Shown: piece by piece, positions 18,304 through 26,665 of the stretch | How positions within the stretch are numbered: the stretch's first letter is position 1 | Layout of the letters: each line of letters opens with the position of its first letter | DNA from: Xylanibacter ruminicola Ga6B6 | GTDB lineage: Bacteria > Bacteroidota > Bacteroidia > Bacteroidales > Bacteroidaceae | NCBI RefSeq assembly: GCF_000687715.1 | Contig: NZ_JHXD01000001.1 | Location: 62,001-126,000 of the forward strand | Reading direction: 5' to 3' | Length of the DNA: 64,000 nucleotides | The notes under the pieces: model-generated | What the model was told of the DNA's origin: nothing | Database searches by the model: none | The model's input: the letters and a program-made list of their open reading frames with translations, nothing else | Program-made: the position numbers and the translations under genes

Positions 18304-19788
18304 TTAAATCTTCTTGTGAACTTCGTGTCCCTCAACATAGATAGCTGAGAATGGACGAGCCGGACAAACATACTCGCAGGCACCGCAGCCAATACAAGCA
18401 GCCTCGTTGATTGCAGGAACCATTGGTGATTCCTCATCGTTCTCATCGAGTGGAACCATTTCGATAGCACCCGAAGGACAGTGGCGGGCACAGTTGCCAC
18501 ACTCTACCCCATCGGTAATGGGTACGCAGTTCTTCTTAATCCAAACGGCATGACCAATCTGAATGGCTGTTTTCTCCTCCTTATCAACCTTCTGGATGGC
18601 ACCTGCAGGACAAACTTCAGAGCAACGCGTACACTCTGGGCGACAATAGCCGTGCTCGTACGACATGGTGGGCTGCATCAGGTGCATTAAATCGCTACTA
18701 GGACGCAACACCTGGTTAGGGCACTCTGAAACACAAAGCTGGCAGCCTGTGCATCGTGTGGCCAGATTCTGGAACGAAAGCGAACCTGGAGGTGTTAGCG
18801 GTGTCTGGCGCTCAGGAGCTACTTTATCTTCCAGTTCTGCCAGTCCGCCATCCATCAGCTTCTCTTTCTTTTTCTGAGCCAGAGCGGCTGTAGATACCAA
18901 GGCAGTAGCCAACAGGAACGAGCGCTTTGAGGTATCGATGGGGTTGGCATCGGTAGCTTTATTTGTCTTTTTTGACGGGCCGGCAGCTGTGTACTTCAGC
19001 GCACCAAACTTACAACTATCGATACAGTTACCACAAACCACGCAGCGGGTATAGTCGATACTATGTGTCTTAAAATCGATACAAGCTGCTTTACAGTTCT
19101 TTGAACAGAGTGAGCAGTTCTTGCACTTATCTTCGTCGAATCGGATTTTAAGCCATGAGAAACGGGCAAAGAACGACAGGATGGTACCTACTGGGCAGAT
19201 AGTGTTACAATAGGTACGTCCGCCTCGCCAAGCCAAGATGAATATTACTACCAGGGTAACAGCAGCAATCACGAATACAGGCATTGAGCGCATCCATGTG
19301 TCAACGCTGTAGAAAGCGTAACTGTCGGCGCGCTCAGCCAGTTCGGCAAGGATGTTGTTGCTCATCTTCCAAACAGGCTGGAATATCATGTTGGCAATAC
19401 GTCCGTAGCTGCTATAAGGAGCTAACAACTGGAATATAGAGCCGATGCCAGCTACACCTGCAATGATAAACACCACAAGTACTGGATAACGCAACCAGCG
19501 AACCTCTTTCGAATAGCTGTATTTATTCTTTTTCCTGTTCAGTCGGGCCAGTATGTCCTGAAATACGCCCATAGGACAGATGATGGAGCAGTAAGTGCGA
19601 CCACAAATAAGTGTAATAAGCAAAAATGCTGCTACCACTACCACATTTAGCGCCATCACGGCAGGCAAGAACTGAATCTTTGCACACCATGAAAGCCAAT
19701 GGTGTAATGTTCCTGTAAAGTCGAGGAACAGCAGGGTGATCAGTACAAACATCACCGCTGCAAGGATGGTTCTGATTTTACGAAGCAT
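18304..19788 (-). CDS. NapH-NapG-like membrane ferredoxin fusion with six 4Fe-4S cluster motifs
   Basis: 494 aa. Residues 1-215 hold about four membrane helices and the two CxxxCP motifs of NapH/NosR/RdxA proteins (CGRTYCSIICPMG, GGRTYCNTICPVG). Two ferredoxin clusters follow (Cys222-236 and Cys249-259). Residues about 286-304 read TSKRSFLLATALVSTAALA, an internal Tat/signal-anchor-like segment with KR in place of RR. A NapG/MauM-like domain then adds four more clusters (Cys346-356, 382-393, 421-437, 465-475). In nitrate reductase systems NapH and NapG are separate and pass quinol electrons to periplasm; here they appear fused. No Nap reductase is nearby; the AKR is the obvious partner, by inference. 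Confidence 0.85.
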   Translation of the reverse strand: MLRKIRTILAAVMFVLITLLFLDFTGTLHHWLSWCAKIQFLPAVMALNVVVVAAFLLITLICGRTYCSIICPMGVFQDILARLNRKKNKYSYSKEVRWLRYPVLVVFIIAGVAGIGSIFQLLAPYSSYGRIANMIFQPVWKMSNNILAELAERADSYAFYSVDTWMRSMPVFVIAAVTLVVIFILAWRGGRTYCNTICPVGTILSFFARFSWLKIRFDEDKCKNCSLCSKNCKAACIDFKTHSIDYTRCVVCGNCIDSCKFGALKYTAAGPSKKTNKATDANPIDTSKRSFLLATALVSTAALAQKKKEKLMDGGLAELEDKVAPERQTPLTPPGSLSFQNLATRCTGCQLCVSECPNQVLRPSSDLMHLMQPTMSYEHGYCRPECTRCSEVCPAGAIQKVDKEEKTAIQIGHAVWIKKNCVPITDGVECGNCARHCPSGAIEMVPLDENDEESPMVPAINEAACIGCGACEYVCPARPFSAIYVEGHEVHKKI

Positions 19789-19813
19789 AAGTCTATTATA
19801 TAAGTATTTGTTT

Positions 19814-20560
19814 TTATTCAGTTATTTTTACTATCACAATGCTCAGTTCGTAGAGCAGCCAGATGGGCAATGCTACTACCATGAGCGTAAAGGCATCAGT
19901 AGTTGGGGTGATTATCGCTGCTACAACCAGTATCGCTACTACTGCATGCCGGCGTATGCTTTGCATTATCGCTGCGTTGATCAGGCCCATCTTGCCTAAC
20001 AGCCAACTTACAACAGGCAGCTCGAATACAATGCCCATTACCAGGTTCATCATTAGCAACGTATCCATGTACGACTGCAATGTGAGCATATTTGCCACAT
20101 CGGGACTAACCTGATAAGTGCCAAGGAACTTGACGGTAAGTGGGAATATCAGCAGATAGTTGAGCGCTGTACCCAGCATAAACATCAGGTAGCCGCTTAA
20201 GCAGAGCAGAGTGGCATATTTCCTTTCGTTGTCATAGAGCGCTGGTGAAACAAAGCGGAAGAGTTGGTAGATGATATAAGGCGAAGCCACCAGAACGCCT
20301 GCATAGAAGGCTGTTTTAAGGTGAACCATGAATTGCTCTGTGAGGCCGATGTTCATCAGATGAACACAGAATGGTTCTACGCCCAATAGTTGGTAGGTGA
20401 TGAAATCGCTGGAGCGTGGTGCCAGTACGATGGCAAAGAGTTCATCCTTTAAGCAGAAGGCAACTGAAGCTCCAATGACTGTTACCACCATCACTCTGAC
20501 TATCACTCCACGCAGTTCGTCGAGATGATCCCAGAACGTCATTGTGGAGGTATCACGCAT
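19814..20560 (-). CDS. tatC: Sec-independent protein translocase subunit TatC
   Basis: 248 aa, six membrane segments, the receptor for twin-arginine signal peptides. The N-terminal [20 protein letters not shown] and the [15 protein letters not shown] region with [17 protein letters not shown] are diagnostic, as is [14 protein letters not shown]. It overlaps the end of tatA by 8 bp. The nearest Tat-like substrate is the AKR protein two genes downstream. Confidence 0.95.
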   Translation of the reverse strand: MRDTSTMTFWDHLDELRGVIVRVMVVTVIGASVAFCLKDELFAIVLAPRSSDFITYQLLGVEPFCVHLMNIGLTEQFMVHLKTAFYAGVLVASPYIIYQLFRFVSPALYDNERKYATLLCLSGYLMFMLGTALNYLLIFPLTVKFLGTYQVSPDVANMLTLQSYMDTLLMMNLVMGIVFELPVVSWLLGKMGLINAAIMQSIRRHAVVAILVVAAIITPTTDAFTLMVVALPIWLLYELSIVIVKITE

Positions 20561-20738
20561 CCTTCTTCTCGTCCTTTTCTACCTCTTCTTTCAAGTCTGT
20601 AACCTCGTTCATTCCCTCCTTGAAGCTCTTTACGCCCTTACCCAAGCCACGCATCAGTTCGGGAATCTTCTTGCCGCCAAAGAGCAGCAATACTATCAGT
20701 GCAATAACCAGTATCTCCTGGAATCCTAATCCAAACAT
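20553..20738 (-). CDS. tatA: Twin-arginine translocase subunit TatA/E
   Basis: 61 aa: one N-terminal helix ([31 protein letters not shown]), the FGxxKxPEL hinge and amphipathic helix, then a charged tail, the standard TatA layout in short form. It assembles the Tat pore together with TatC. No separate TatB is present, as in many Bacteroidota. Confidence 0.95.
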   Translation of the reverse strand: MFGLGFQEILVIALIVLLLFGGKKIPELMRGLGKGVKSFKEGMNEVTDLKEEVEKDEKKDA

Positions 20739-20765
20739 CTTTCAAAAGTTTTTTAGTTTATTTTG

Positions 20766-20773
20766 CAAATATA
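20766..20773 (-). promoter_or_regulatory. -7 element of the tat-redox operon
   Basis: TATATTTG on the minus strand, 27 nt before the tatA ATG. No TTTG is visible at the usual distance upstream. Confidence 0.5.
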
Positions 20774-20820
20774 CAACTTTTCCATGAATCAGCTATCATT
20801 CGCTATGATTTATTAACATA

Positions 20821-21705
20821 TCAGTACGCAACATAGGGCGTAAGACGCTTAATAGCTTCAGGCGTAAAGTCTTTAATGAGTCGTAATTCGTTTAATGATT
20901 TGATGGTGCCATGCAGGCGTCGATAATCGGTGATGGCCTTAGCCATATAAAAGTTGATGTATGGATGGCGTCTTAGTTCGTTGAGCGATAGTTGGTTGAT
21001 GTTCAGTTTCTTAGGTGTAGGATTGTTTATCACCAGATATTGTTTGGCTTCTGTCGGGAAATTGTCGATTTCATCGAGTTGTTCTACGCTTACGTAACCT
21101 CCTAGCCTATTGCCGTATTGTATAATGCGGCGAGCGTAGTAAGGGCCGATACCAGGAATGGTTGTCAGCGCTGTGCTATCAGCAGTATTCAGCACAATAT
21201 GTTCTGTTGCTTTTATCTTCATGGGACGCTGATAGACAACTACTGTATCCTTGGTTGTTTTCGGACTATAGTTGGCCCTCTCCTTAACCAGCGTAGATGC
21301 TGGCAGGTAATCGCTGGAGATACGGATGTAAGGCTCCAGTTCGCGATATTGCTTAACGGTTAGCCCATAAAGCTTGGCAAAATCAATAGGCTGGCGATAA
21401 ATGCCCCCAGCAGCGCGATATTTATAGATGTTACGTACCTGCCAAGGTTGCAAGCCCAAACGCAGCAGTTGGGTGCTATCAGCCGTATTAGGATCGAAAG
21501 TAAATCGCTCTACCTTCTTTGGGCTGCTGGCATAGTAATAGTTTTTGCGGGCTGCTGAACGGGGCGGATTCTTTTGTGTGGTGGCTGTCGATGTATCATT
21601 TCCACCAGTCAGACATATCATGGTGAATACTGATACGATGACAACCAATAGCGAAAGTATGACTTTACGGTCGGACTTTTGCAGATAAAAGAATTCGCGT
21701 ATCAT
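20821..21705 (-). CDS. Helix-hairpin-helix (ComEA-like) DNA-binding protein, membrane anchored
   Basis: 294 aa. One membrane helix near the N-terminus (ILSLLVVIVSVFTMICLTGG) is followed by a basic/Ser-rich linker and three HhH-type repeats: FDPNTADSTQLLRLGLQPWQ (about 73), VLNTADSTALTTIPGIGPYYA (about 172, with PGIGPYYARRI typical of HhH) and LNINQLSLNELRRHPYI (about 234). ComEA proteins bind incoming DNA during natural transformation; in Bacteroidota such proteins are widespread and untested. dprA occurs at 60069. The gene ends 4 bp into an ATGA-type overlap with the upstream transporter. Confidence 0.82.
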   Translation of the reverse strand: MIREFFYLQKSDRKVILSLLVVIVSVFTMICLTGGNDTSTATTQKNPPRSAARKNYYYASSPKKVERFTFDPNTADSTQLLRLGLQPWQVRNIYKYRAAGGIYRQPIDFAKLYGLTVKQYRELEPYIRISSDYLPASTLVKERANYSPKTTKDTVVVYQRPMKIKATEHIVLNTADSTALTTIPGIGPYYARRIIQYGNRLGGYVSVEQLDEIDNFPTEAKQYLVINNPTPKKLNINQLSLNELRRHPYINFYMAKAITDYRRLHGTIKSLNELRLIKDFTPEAIKRLTPYVAY

Positions 21706-23054
21706 ATGATGTTGAACTGATGCAGGAATATTAATAGGATACAGAGAGGTACAATGAACTTTACTGAGAACAGATAGGCGCTAAAGAAGGTGGCCTTTAG
21801 TGAGCCATTGTTAGTAAACTCATTGAGTACCAGTTTGCGCTCAACAAACCATCCGATAAGTATGCTGGTAAAGAAGGCGCCAGTGGGAAGCATGATTTGT
21901 GCTGTAAGTGAGTCGCAGAAGTCCATCAGCGACATACCAAATACCTGTATCTGACTATACGCACCTACAGATAGTGAGCAGAATATAGCTATCAAACCAC
22001 AAACGGTAGTCAGTATCCATGCTGCCTTGTTTCTTGGCAGATGCAGCTCTTCGTGGAAGAATGCTGTTCCAATCTCGTGCATGGAGATGGTTGATGTCAA
22101 GGCAGCAAACACCAGCAAGGCATAGAACAGAATGGCGATTACGAATCCAACGATAGGCATGCCTATAAAAGCCTGACGGAACACATTGGGCAATGTGATG
22201 AAAATGAGCGATGGACCGCTATCTGGCTGTACACCAACCGAGAAGGCGGCAGGGAATATCATCAAGCCTGCTAAGATGGCTATCATCGAGTCGAGTAAGG
22301 CTATCTGAGTGGCAGATTTAACAAGGTTGGTATCTTTCTTAAAGTACGAAGCATAAGTACACAAGCAAGCTGTGCCCAAGCTTAACGAGAAGAAGGCCTG
22401 ACCTAAAGCCTCGAGGAATACATTGCTGCTTACCTTCGAGAAATCAGGTTTCAGCAGGAATTCTATACCTTTCGAAGCGCCCGGAAGCAGGCACGACGCA
22501 ATAACAATGATAACCAGCAGTATGAGCAAAAGCGGCATGAGCAGCTTAGATGCTCGTTCTATTCCTTCGTTGACGCCTTTTGCCACCACATAGTGAGTAA
22601 TCAATATAAAGCCAACGCCCCACAAGCAAGGGCGGATAGGGTCGCTCGAGAAGTTTTTAAAGTATTCGATGATATAGCTGGTATCGCCAATCAGTTTACC
22701 AGTTATCGAGGCATACAGGTATTGCAAGCACCAGCCAGCCACAACGGCATAGAAGCCGAGAATGATGGTGGATGTAAGAATACCCAAATAGCCAATATAC
22801 TTGGCGCGCCTGAATCCTACGTTGCCATAAGCTCTGGCAGCATTGGTTTGTGAATAGCGACCTACTACAAATTCACTAATCATACCTGGTATGCCTAATA
22901 TCAGCACACATCCCAGATAAATAAGTATGAATGCGGCACCGCCATTCTGACCCGTCATGAATGGGAAGCGCCATATGTTTCCTAATCCTACGGCCGATCC
23001 TGCTGTAGTTAGGATAATGGCCAGTTTGCTGCCAAATGTACCTCTGTTTTCCAT
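21702..23054 (-). CDS. Sodium-dependent neurotransmitter-symporter family (NSS) transporter, second of tandem pair
   Basis: 450 aa with about eleven membrane helices, the bacterial LeuT-fold NSS form. Helix 1 carries the substrate/Na+ motif AGSAVGLGNIWRFPFMTGQNGG, and helix 6 region has FFSLSLGTACLCTYASY. These transporters import amino acids with Na+. The start codon abuts the stop of the upstream paralogue (TAAATG), and its own stop overlaps the HhH gene, so three genes are probably cotranscribed. Substrate not predictable. Confidence 0.92.
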   Translation of the reverse strand: MENRGTFGSKLAIILTTAGSAVGLGNIWRFPFMTGQNGGAAFILIYLGCVLILGIPGMISEFVVGRYSQTNAARAYGNVGFRRAKYIGYLGILTSTIILGFYAVVAGWCLQYLYASITGKLIGDTSYIIEYFKNFSSDPIRPCLWGVGFILITHYVVAKGVNEGIERASKLLMPLLLILLVIIVIASCLLPGASKGIEFLLKPDFSKVSSNVFLEALGQAFFSLSLGTACLCTYASYFKKDTNLVKSATQIALLDSMIAILAGLMIFPAAFSVGVQPDSGPSLIFITLPNVFRQAFIGMPIVGFVIAILFYALLVFAALTSTISMHEIGTAFFHEELHLPRNKAAWILTTVCGLIAIFCSLSVGAYSQIQVFGMSLMDFCDSLTAQIMLPTGAFFTSILIGWFVERKLVLNEFTNNGSLKATFFSAYLFSVKFIVPLCILLIFLHQFNII

Positions 23055-24425
23055 TTACAATAGTCCGAATTGGTGAAGGAATATAAACAGTATGCAGATA
23101 GGGCACACATACTTTACAAGGAAGATGTAGCTATGAAACAGATGCTCATTGCGCAAGGTGCCCATATTGGTAAACTCATCGCGTACTACCTTGTGTGGCA
23201 CATACCAGCCGATAAAGATACAGGTAAGGAAGCCTACGATAGGCAGGAACAACTGTCCAGTTACAAAGTCGAATAGGTCGAAGATAGTCATGTCGAACAA
23301 TTTAAAGTTCTGCCAAGGACCGAGCGACAGTGAGCAGACGGTACCAACTAGAATGCTGCCGATGGTTACGAACATAGCCGCACGTTTGCGGGTGGTACCA
23401 AGCTCTTCCTCAAGGAATGCTGTGCTTACCTCGTGCAGCGACATGAGCGATGTAAGTGCTGCCATCGAGAGTAAGGTATAAAACAGTACTGAAATAATGT
23501 ATCCTAAGCTTGCAATATTGCCAAATGCCTGGTGGAATACGTTTGGTAGCGTGATAAATATGAGCGATGGACCACTATCGGGATTAACTCCAACAGAAAA
23601 TGCTGCGGGGAAAATAATCAGTCCGGCCAACAAGGCTACCATGAAATCGATGACGCTGATGTTAACTGCCGAAGCTGTGAGATTGGTTTGCTTAGAATAG
23701 TAGCTGGCATAGGTGCAGATACATCCCATAGCAATGCTCAACGAATAGAACGATTGGCCTAAGGCTGCCAGGAACACATCGCTGTTTAGTTTCGAAATAT
23801 CTGGCTTAAATAAGAACTCGATACCCTTTTCGGCATTTGGCAGCATGCATGATGCTACAACAATGATGAGCAGCAGGATGAACAATATGGGCATCATAAG
23901 TTTTGATGCCTTCTCGATACCGTTGCGTACGCCATTCTCAATAATAATATAGGTGGCCAACAGAATGATAAACGTCCAGAATACAGGCTTGATAGGATCC
24001 TGAGAGAACGTGACGAAGTACGATTGGATATAGTCGGGATTGCCTAACAGTTTACCTGAAAGCGAGGCCCATACGTACTCGAGGCACCATCCGGATACCA
24101 CAGCATAATAGCCTGAGATAAGAAAACCTGTAAGCACTCCCATATAGCCAATGAGCGACCAGATGGTGTCGCCTGACATGATGCGGAATGCGCGAGCTGT
24201 GTTGGCCTGTCCATGTCGACCAATAATGAACTCGCTGATCATACAGGGAATGCCCAGTAACAGGATACAGAATACATAGATAATAATGAAAATGGCGCCA
24301 CCATTCTGTCCTGTCATATACGGAAAGCGCCATATGTTGCCTAAGCCAACAGCAGAACCTGCTGTGGCCAGAATAACACCTAATTTACTACCAAAACTTG
24401 CCCTTTCAAGTTGTGACATATACAC
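23055..24425 (-). CDS. Sodium-dependent neurotransmitter-symporter family (NSS) transporter, first of tandem pair
   Basis: 456 aa from the ATG at 24425; the ATG at 24419 is an alternative. Same architecture as its neighbour (AGSAVGLGNIWRFPYMTGQNGG in helix 1; FYSLSIAMGCICTYASYY in helix 6; conserved NPDSGPSLIFITLPNVF). The pair is clearly a tandem duplication that has diverged. A -7 element TACTTTTG lies 20 nt upstream (24445-24452). Confidence 0.92.
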   Translation of the reverse strand: MYMSQLERASFGSKLGVILATAGSAVGLGNIWRFPYMTGQNGGAIFIIIYVFCILLLGIPCMISEFIIGRHGQANTARAFRIMSGDTIWSLIGYMGVLTGFLISGYYAVVSGWCLEYVWASLSGKLLGNPDYIQSYFVTFSQDPIKPVFWTFIILLATYIIIENGVRNGIEKASKLMMPILFILLLIIVVASCMLPNAEKGIEFLFKPDISKLNSDVFLAALGQSFYSLSIAMGCICTYASYYSKQTNLTASAVNISVIDFMVALLAGLIIFPAAFSVGVNPDSGPSLIFITLPNVFHQAFGNIASLGYIISVLFYTLLSMAALTSLMSLHEVSTAFLEEELGTTRKRAAMFVTIGSILVGTVCSLSLGPWQNFKLFDMTIFDLFDFVTGQLFLPIVGFLTCIFIGWYVPHKVVRDEFTNMGTLRNEHLFHSYIFLVKYVCPICILFIFLHQFGLL

Positions 24426-24444
24426 TTTTCTTTTAATTTGATTG

Positions 24445-24472
24445 CAAAAGTATAAATAATTTCTTAATTTTG
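24445..24472. promoter_or_regulatory. Divergent -7 elements for NSS pair and vanZ-like gene
   Basis: Minus strand TACTTTTG (24445-24452) serves the NSS operon; plus strand TAATTTTG (24465-24472) serves the VanZ-like gene. Both -33 boxes are weak. Confidence 0.45.
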
Positions 24473-24492
24473 CACCTAAATTGCAAGTAAAT

Positions 24493-24888
24493 ATGAGTTT
24501 TTTGTTTCATTTCTTAAGAAAGTACCCTTTTTCAATGGTCTGTATCGCAATGATATGGATTCTTTCATTGGTTCCCTTTTTTCCAGAGACGCCACTCGAC
24601 AATGTGGAGTTTGCCGATAAATGGGTGCATATTCTGATGTATGGCTGTACATTTATCGTTGTATGGATAGAGTATACCTGCAAGCATAAGCAGGCAGATT
24701 ACGAGAAGCTGTTCTTTTGGGCTTGGCTGGCTCCAATCGTTATGAGTGGTGTGTTGGAGCTGTTACAAGAATACTGTACGTTTGGGCATCGCAGTGGCGA
24801 TTGGCTGGATTTGGCGGCTAATGCTACTGGCGTTAGTTCGGCAGTTGTAATTGGAGCATTTATTTGGTGTTTTCGTCCCAAGAAGTAA
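24493..24888 (+). CDS. VanZ-like family membrane protein
   Basis: 131 aa with about four hydrophobic segments (FSMVCIAMIWILSLVPFF; KWVHILMYGCTFIVVWI; FFWAWLAPIVMSGVLELL; ATGVSSAVVIGAFIWCF). The pattern ADKWVHILMYG, then ELLQEY and SGDWLDLAANATG, is the VanZ-like signature, named after a teicoplanin-resistance accessory protein. Bacteroidota homologues have no known role. The start is the ATG at 24493; a TTG at 24481 is less likely. The 3' end overlaps the convergent CYTH gene by 29 bp. Confidence 0.85.
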   Translation: MSFLFHFLRKYPFSMVCIAMIWILSLVPFFPETPLDNVEFADKWVHILMYGCTFIVVWIEYTCKHKQADYEKLFFWAWLAPIVMSGVLELLQEYCTFGHRSGDWLDLAANATGVSSAVVIGAFIWCFRPKK

Positions 24889-25348
24889 AGGGCTTTTTAA
24901 GCAGACAAGAATTGTAGTATCTGCGATCGCCTGTTACTTCTTCGCCGATGAAATCAGGCTTTTCAAAGGTTTCGTTTTCAGAACCAAGTTCTACCTCGGC
25001 CATCACTAAGCCTTCGTTCTCGCCATAGAACTCGTCTACCTCGAAGGTATGCTTACCGCAAGGCACAAGATAACGTGTCTTGTCTATCTTGCCAGGTTCG
25101 CAGATGTCCATTAGATGCTGGGCTTCGTCGAGCGAAATCTCCTTTTCGAATTCATAGCGTGCAAGACCATCGTTGTTCGAAGGACCTTTAATAGTTAAAT
25201 ATCCGCGGCTATCACGGATACGTACCCTGACGGTACGCCCGCGATCGCTGCAGATATAACCTTGACAAATGCGACTGCTACTGGTAGCCTGTCGCTTGTA
25301 GTCGTTGTTTTTTACAAGAAATTTGCGTTCTATTTCCAGTCCGCTCAT
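24860..25348 (-). CDS. CYTH-domain protein, triphosphate tunnel metalloenzyme family
   Basis: 162 aa. The N-terminal EIERKFLV (residues 5-12) is the CYTH signature; alternating charged strands VRVRIRDSRGYLTIKGP, RYEFEKEIS and EVDEFYGENEGLVMAEVEL supply the acidic and basic lining of the tunnel. Members hydrolyse tripolyphosphate or act as class IV adenylate cyclases; which applies is unknown. The ATG directly follows the stop of a 52-codon gene (TAAATG). Confidence 0.88.
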   Translation of the reverse strand: MSGLEIERKFLVKNNDYKRQATSSSRICQGYICSDRGRTVRVRIRDSRGYLTIKGPSNNDGLARYEFEKEISLDEAQHLMDICEPGKIDKTRYLVPCGKHTFEVDEFYGENEGLVMAEVELGSENETFEKPDFIGEEVTGDRRYYNSCLLKKPFTSWDENTK

Positions 25349-25507
25349 TTACGATACAATGAAAATAGAGTAAACTACAAACAGTACTGCAAGAATAAGT
25401 AATGCGCCGAAGATGTACTCCAGCACTTTCTTGCCACCTTCTTCTTGTTTCTTCTGATAAGCCTCCTTCTTCTGGGTAGACTTTGATGATTTTGCAATTT
25501 GAGCCAT
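25349..25507 (-). CDS. Small single-span membrane protein, 52 aa, function unknown
   Basis: ATG at 25507, TAA at 25349-25351, directly adjacent to the CYTH start. The product begins MAQIAKSSKSTQKKEA, continues with a lysine/glutamine-rich stretch and ends with one hydrophobic helix (FGALLILAVLFVVYSIFI). Lys-rich N-terminus and C-terminal anchor suggest a cytoplasm-facing tail-anchored topology. Zero spacing to the CYTH gene and a coding-like codon pattern argue that it is real. I do not recognise a family. Confidence 0.75.
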   Translation of the reverse strand: MAQIAKSSKSTQKKEAYQKKQEEGGKKVLEYIFGALLILAVLFVVYSIFIVS

Positions 25508-25535
25508 AGTTTTAATGATTTTTATTTGTTATTCG

Positions 25536-26660
25536 TTATTGTTCGTCGTCATTAACGGGGAATTCCATCAGGTAGGCCTTGATGAAATCATCGATCTTTC
25601 CGTCCATCACACCATCCACATCGGTAGTCTGATAGTTGGTACGATGGTCTTTTACGCGGCGGTCGTCGAACACGTAGCTACGTATCTGACTACCCCACTC
25701 TATCTTCTTCTTGCCAGCCTCGATCTTAGCCTGAGCCTCCAAGCGCTTCTTCATGGCGCGATCGTAGAGTTGCGACTTAAGCAGCGTCATAGCGCGCTCC
25801 TTGTTCTTTGGCTGGTCGCGGGTTTCTGTATTTTCGATGAGGATTTCTTCTTCCTCGCCTGTATCAGGATCGGTATACCAATAGCGCAAGCGTACACCTG
25901 ATTCTACCTTGTTTACGTTCTGACCACCAGCACCACTACTGCGGAAAGTATCCCAAGAGAGCTTGGCAGGATCGACATAGACCTCGATGGTATCATCAAC
26001 CAGAGGTGATACGAATACAGATGCAAACGATGTCATACGTTTACCCTGAGCGTTGAATGGCGATACACGTACCAAGCGGTGAACGCCGTTCTCGCTCTTC
26101 AGATAGCCGTAAGCATAATCGCCACCTTCGAGCTGCATGGTAACACTCTTAATACCAGCTTCATCACCGTCAAGCAGGTTCGAGATGGTTACCTTATAAC
26201 CGTGAGCCTCGGCCCAGCGCATATACATTCGCATCAACATCGAAGCCCAGTCCTGAGCCTCAGTACCACCAGCGCCGCTGTTAATCTTAAGCACAGCTTC
26301 CATGGGGTCTTCTTTCTGGCGGAGCATATTCTTAAGCTCCAGATCCTCGATGGCCTTTATGGCTTTTGCATAGGTATCTTCCACCTCCTCTTCAGTCACC
26401 ATCTCGTCCTTGAAGAAGTCGAAGGCCAATTGCAGCTCATCGGCCAAGGTGCGAACCTCTTTATAGCCATCCAGCCATTTCTTAATGCCTTTCACCTTCT
26501 TCATCTGCTCTTCGGCACGCTTGCGGTCCTCCCAGAAGTCAGGAGCTTGCGTACGAAGATCTTCCTCCTCGTATTCTATCTTTTTCTTGTCTATTTCCAG
26601 ATAGCGATGCAGCGCATCGGCTCTCTCTAAAACGTCTTTCAGCTGATCCTGAGTAATCAT
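25536..26660 (-). CDS. prfB: Peptide chain release factor 2
   Basis: 374 aa, terminates at UGA and UAA. The peptidyl-hydrolysis loop is in SSGAGGQNVNKVES (GGQ), and the codon-recognition SPF motif is in RVSPFNAQGKRMTSF. Many bacteria autoregulate prfB by a +1 frameshift at an early in-frame UGA after a CUU codon. Here the corresponding stretch RYLEIDKKK is read straight through (TAT CTG GAA ATA GAC), so the frameshift is absent. It is downstream of the 5'-adjacent acyl-CoA ligase with a 5-bp gap, likely same operon. Confidence 0.96.
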   Translation of the reverse strand: MITQDQLKDVLERADALHRYLEIDKKKIEYEEEDLRTQAPDFWEDRKRAEEQMKKVKGIKKWLDGYKEVRTLADELQLAFDFFKDEMVTEEEVEDTYAKAIKAIEDLELKNMLRQKEDPMEAVLKINSGAGGTEAQDWASMLMRMYMRWAEAHGYKVTISNLLDGDEAGIKSVTMQLEGGDYAYGYLKSENGVHRLVRVSPFNAQGKRMTSFASVFVSPLVDDTIEVYVDPAKLSWDTFRSSGAGGQNVNKVESGVRLRYWYTDPDTGEEEEILIENTETRDQPKNKERAMTLLKSQLYDRAMKKRLEAQAKIEAGKKKIEWGSQIRSYVFDDRRVKDHRTNYQTTDVDGVMDGKIDDFIKAYLMEFPVNDDEQ

Positions 26661-26665
26661 ATATC

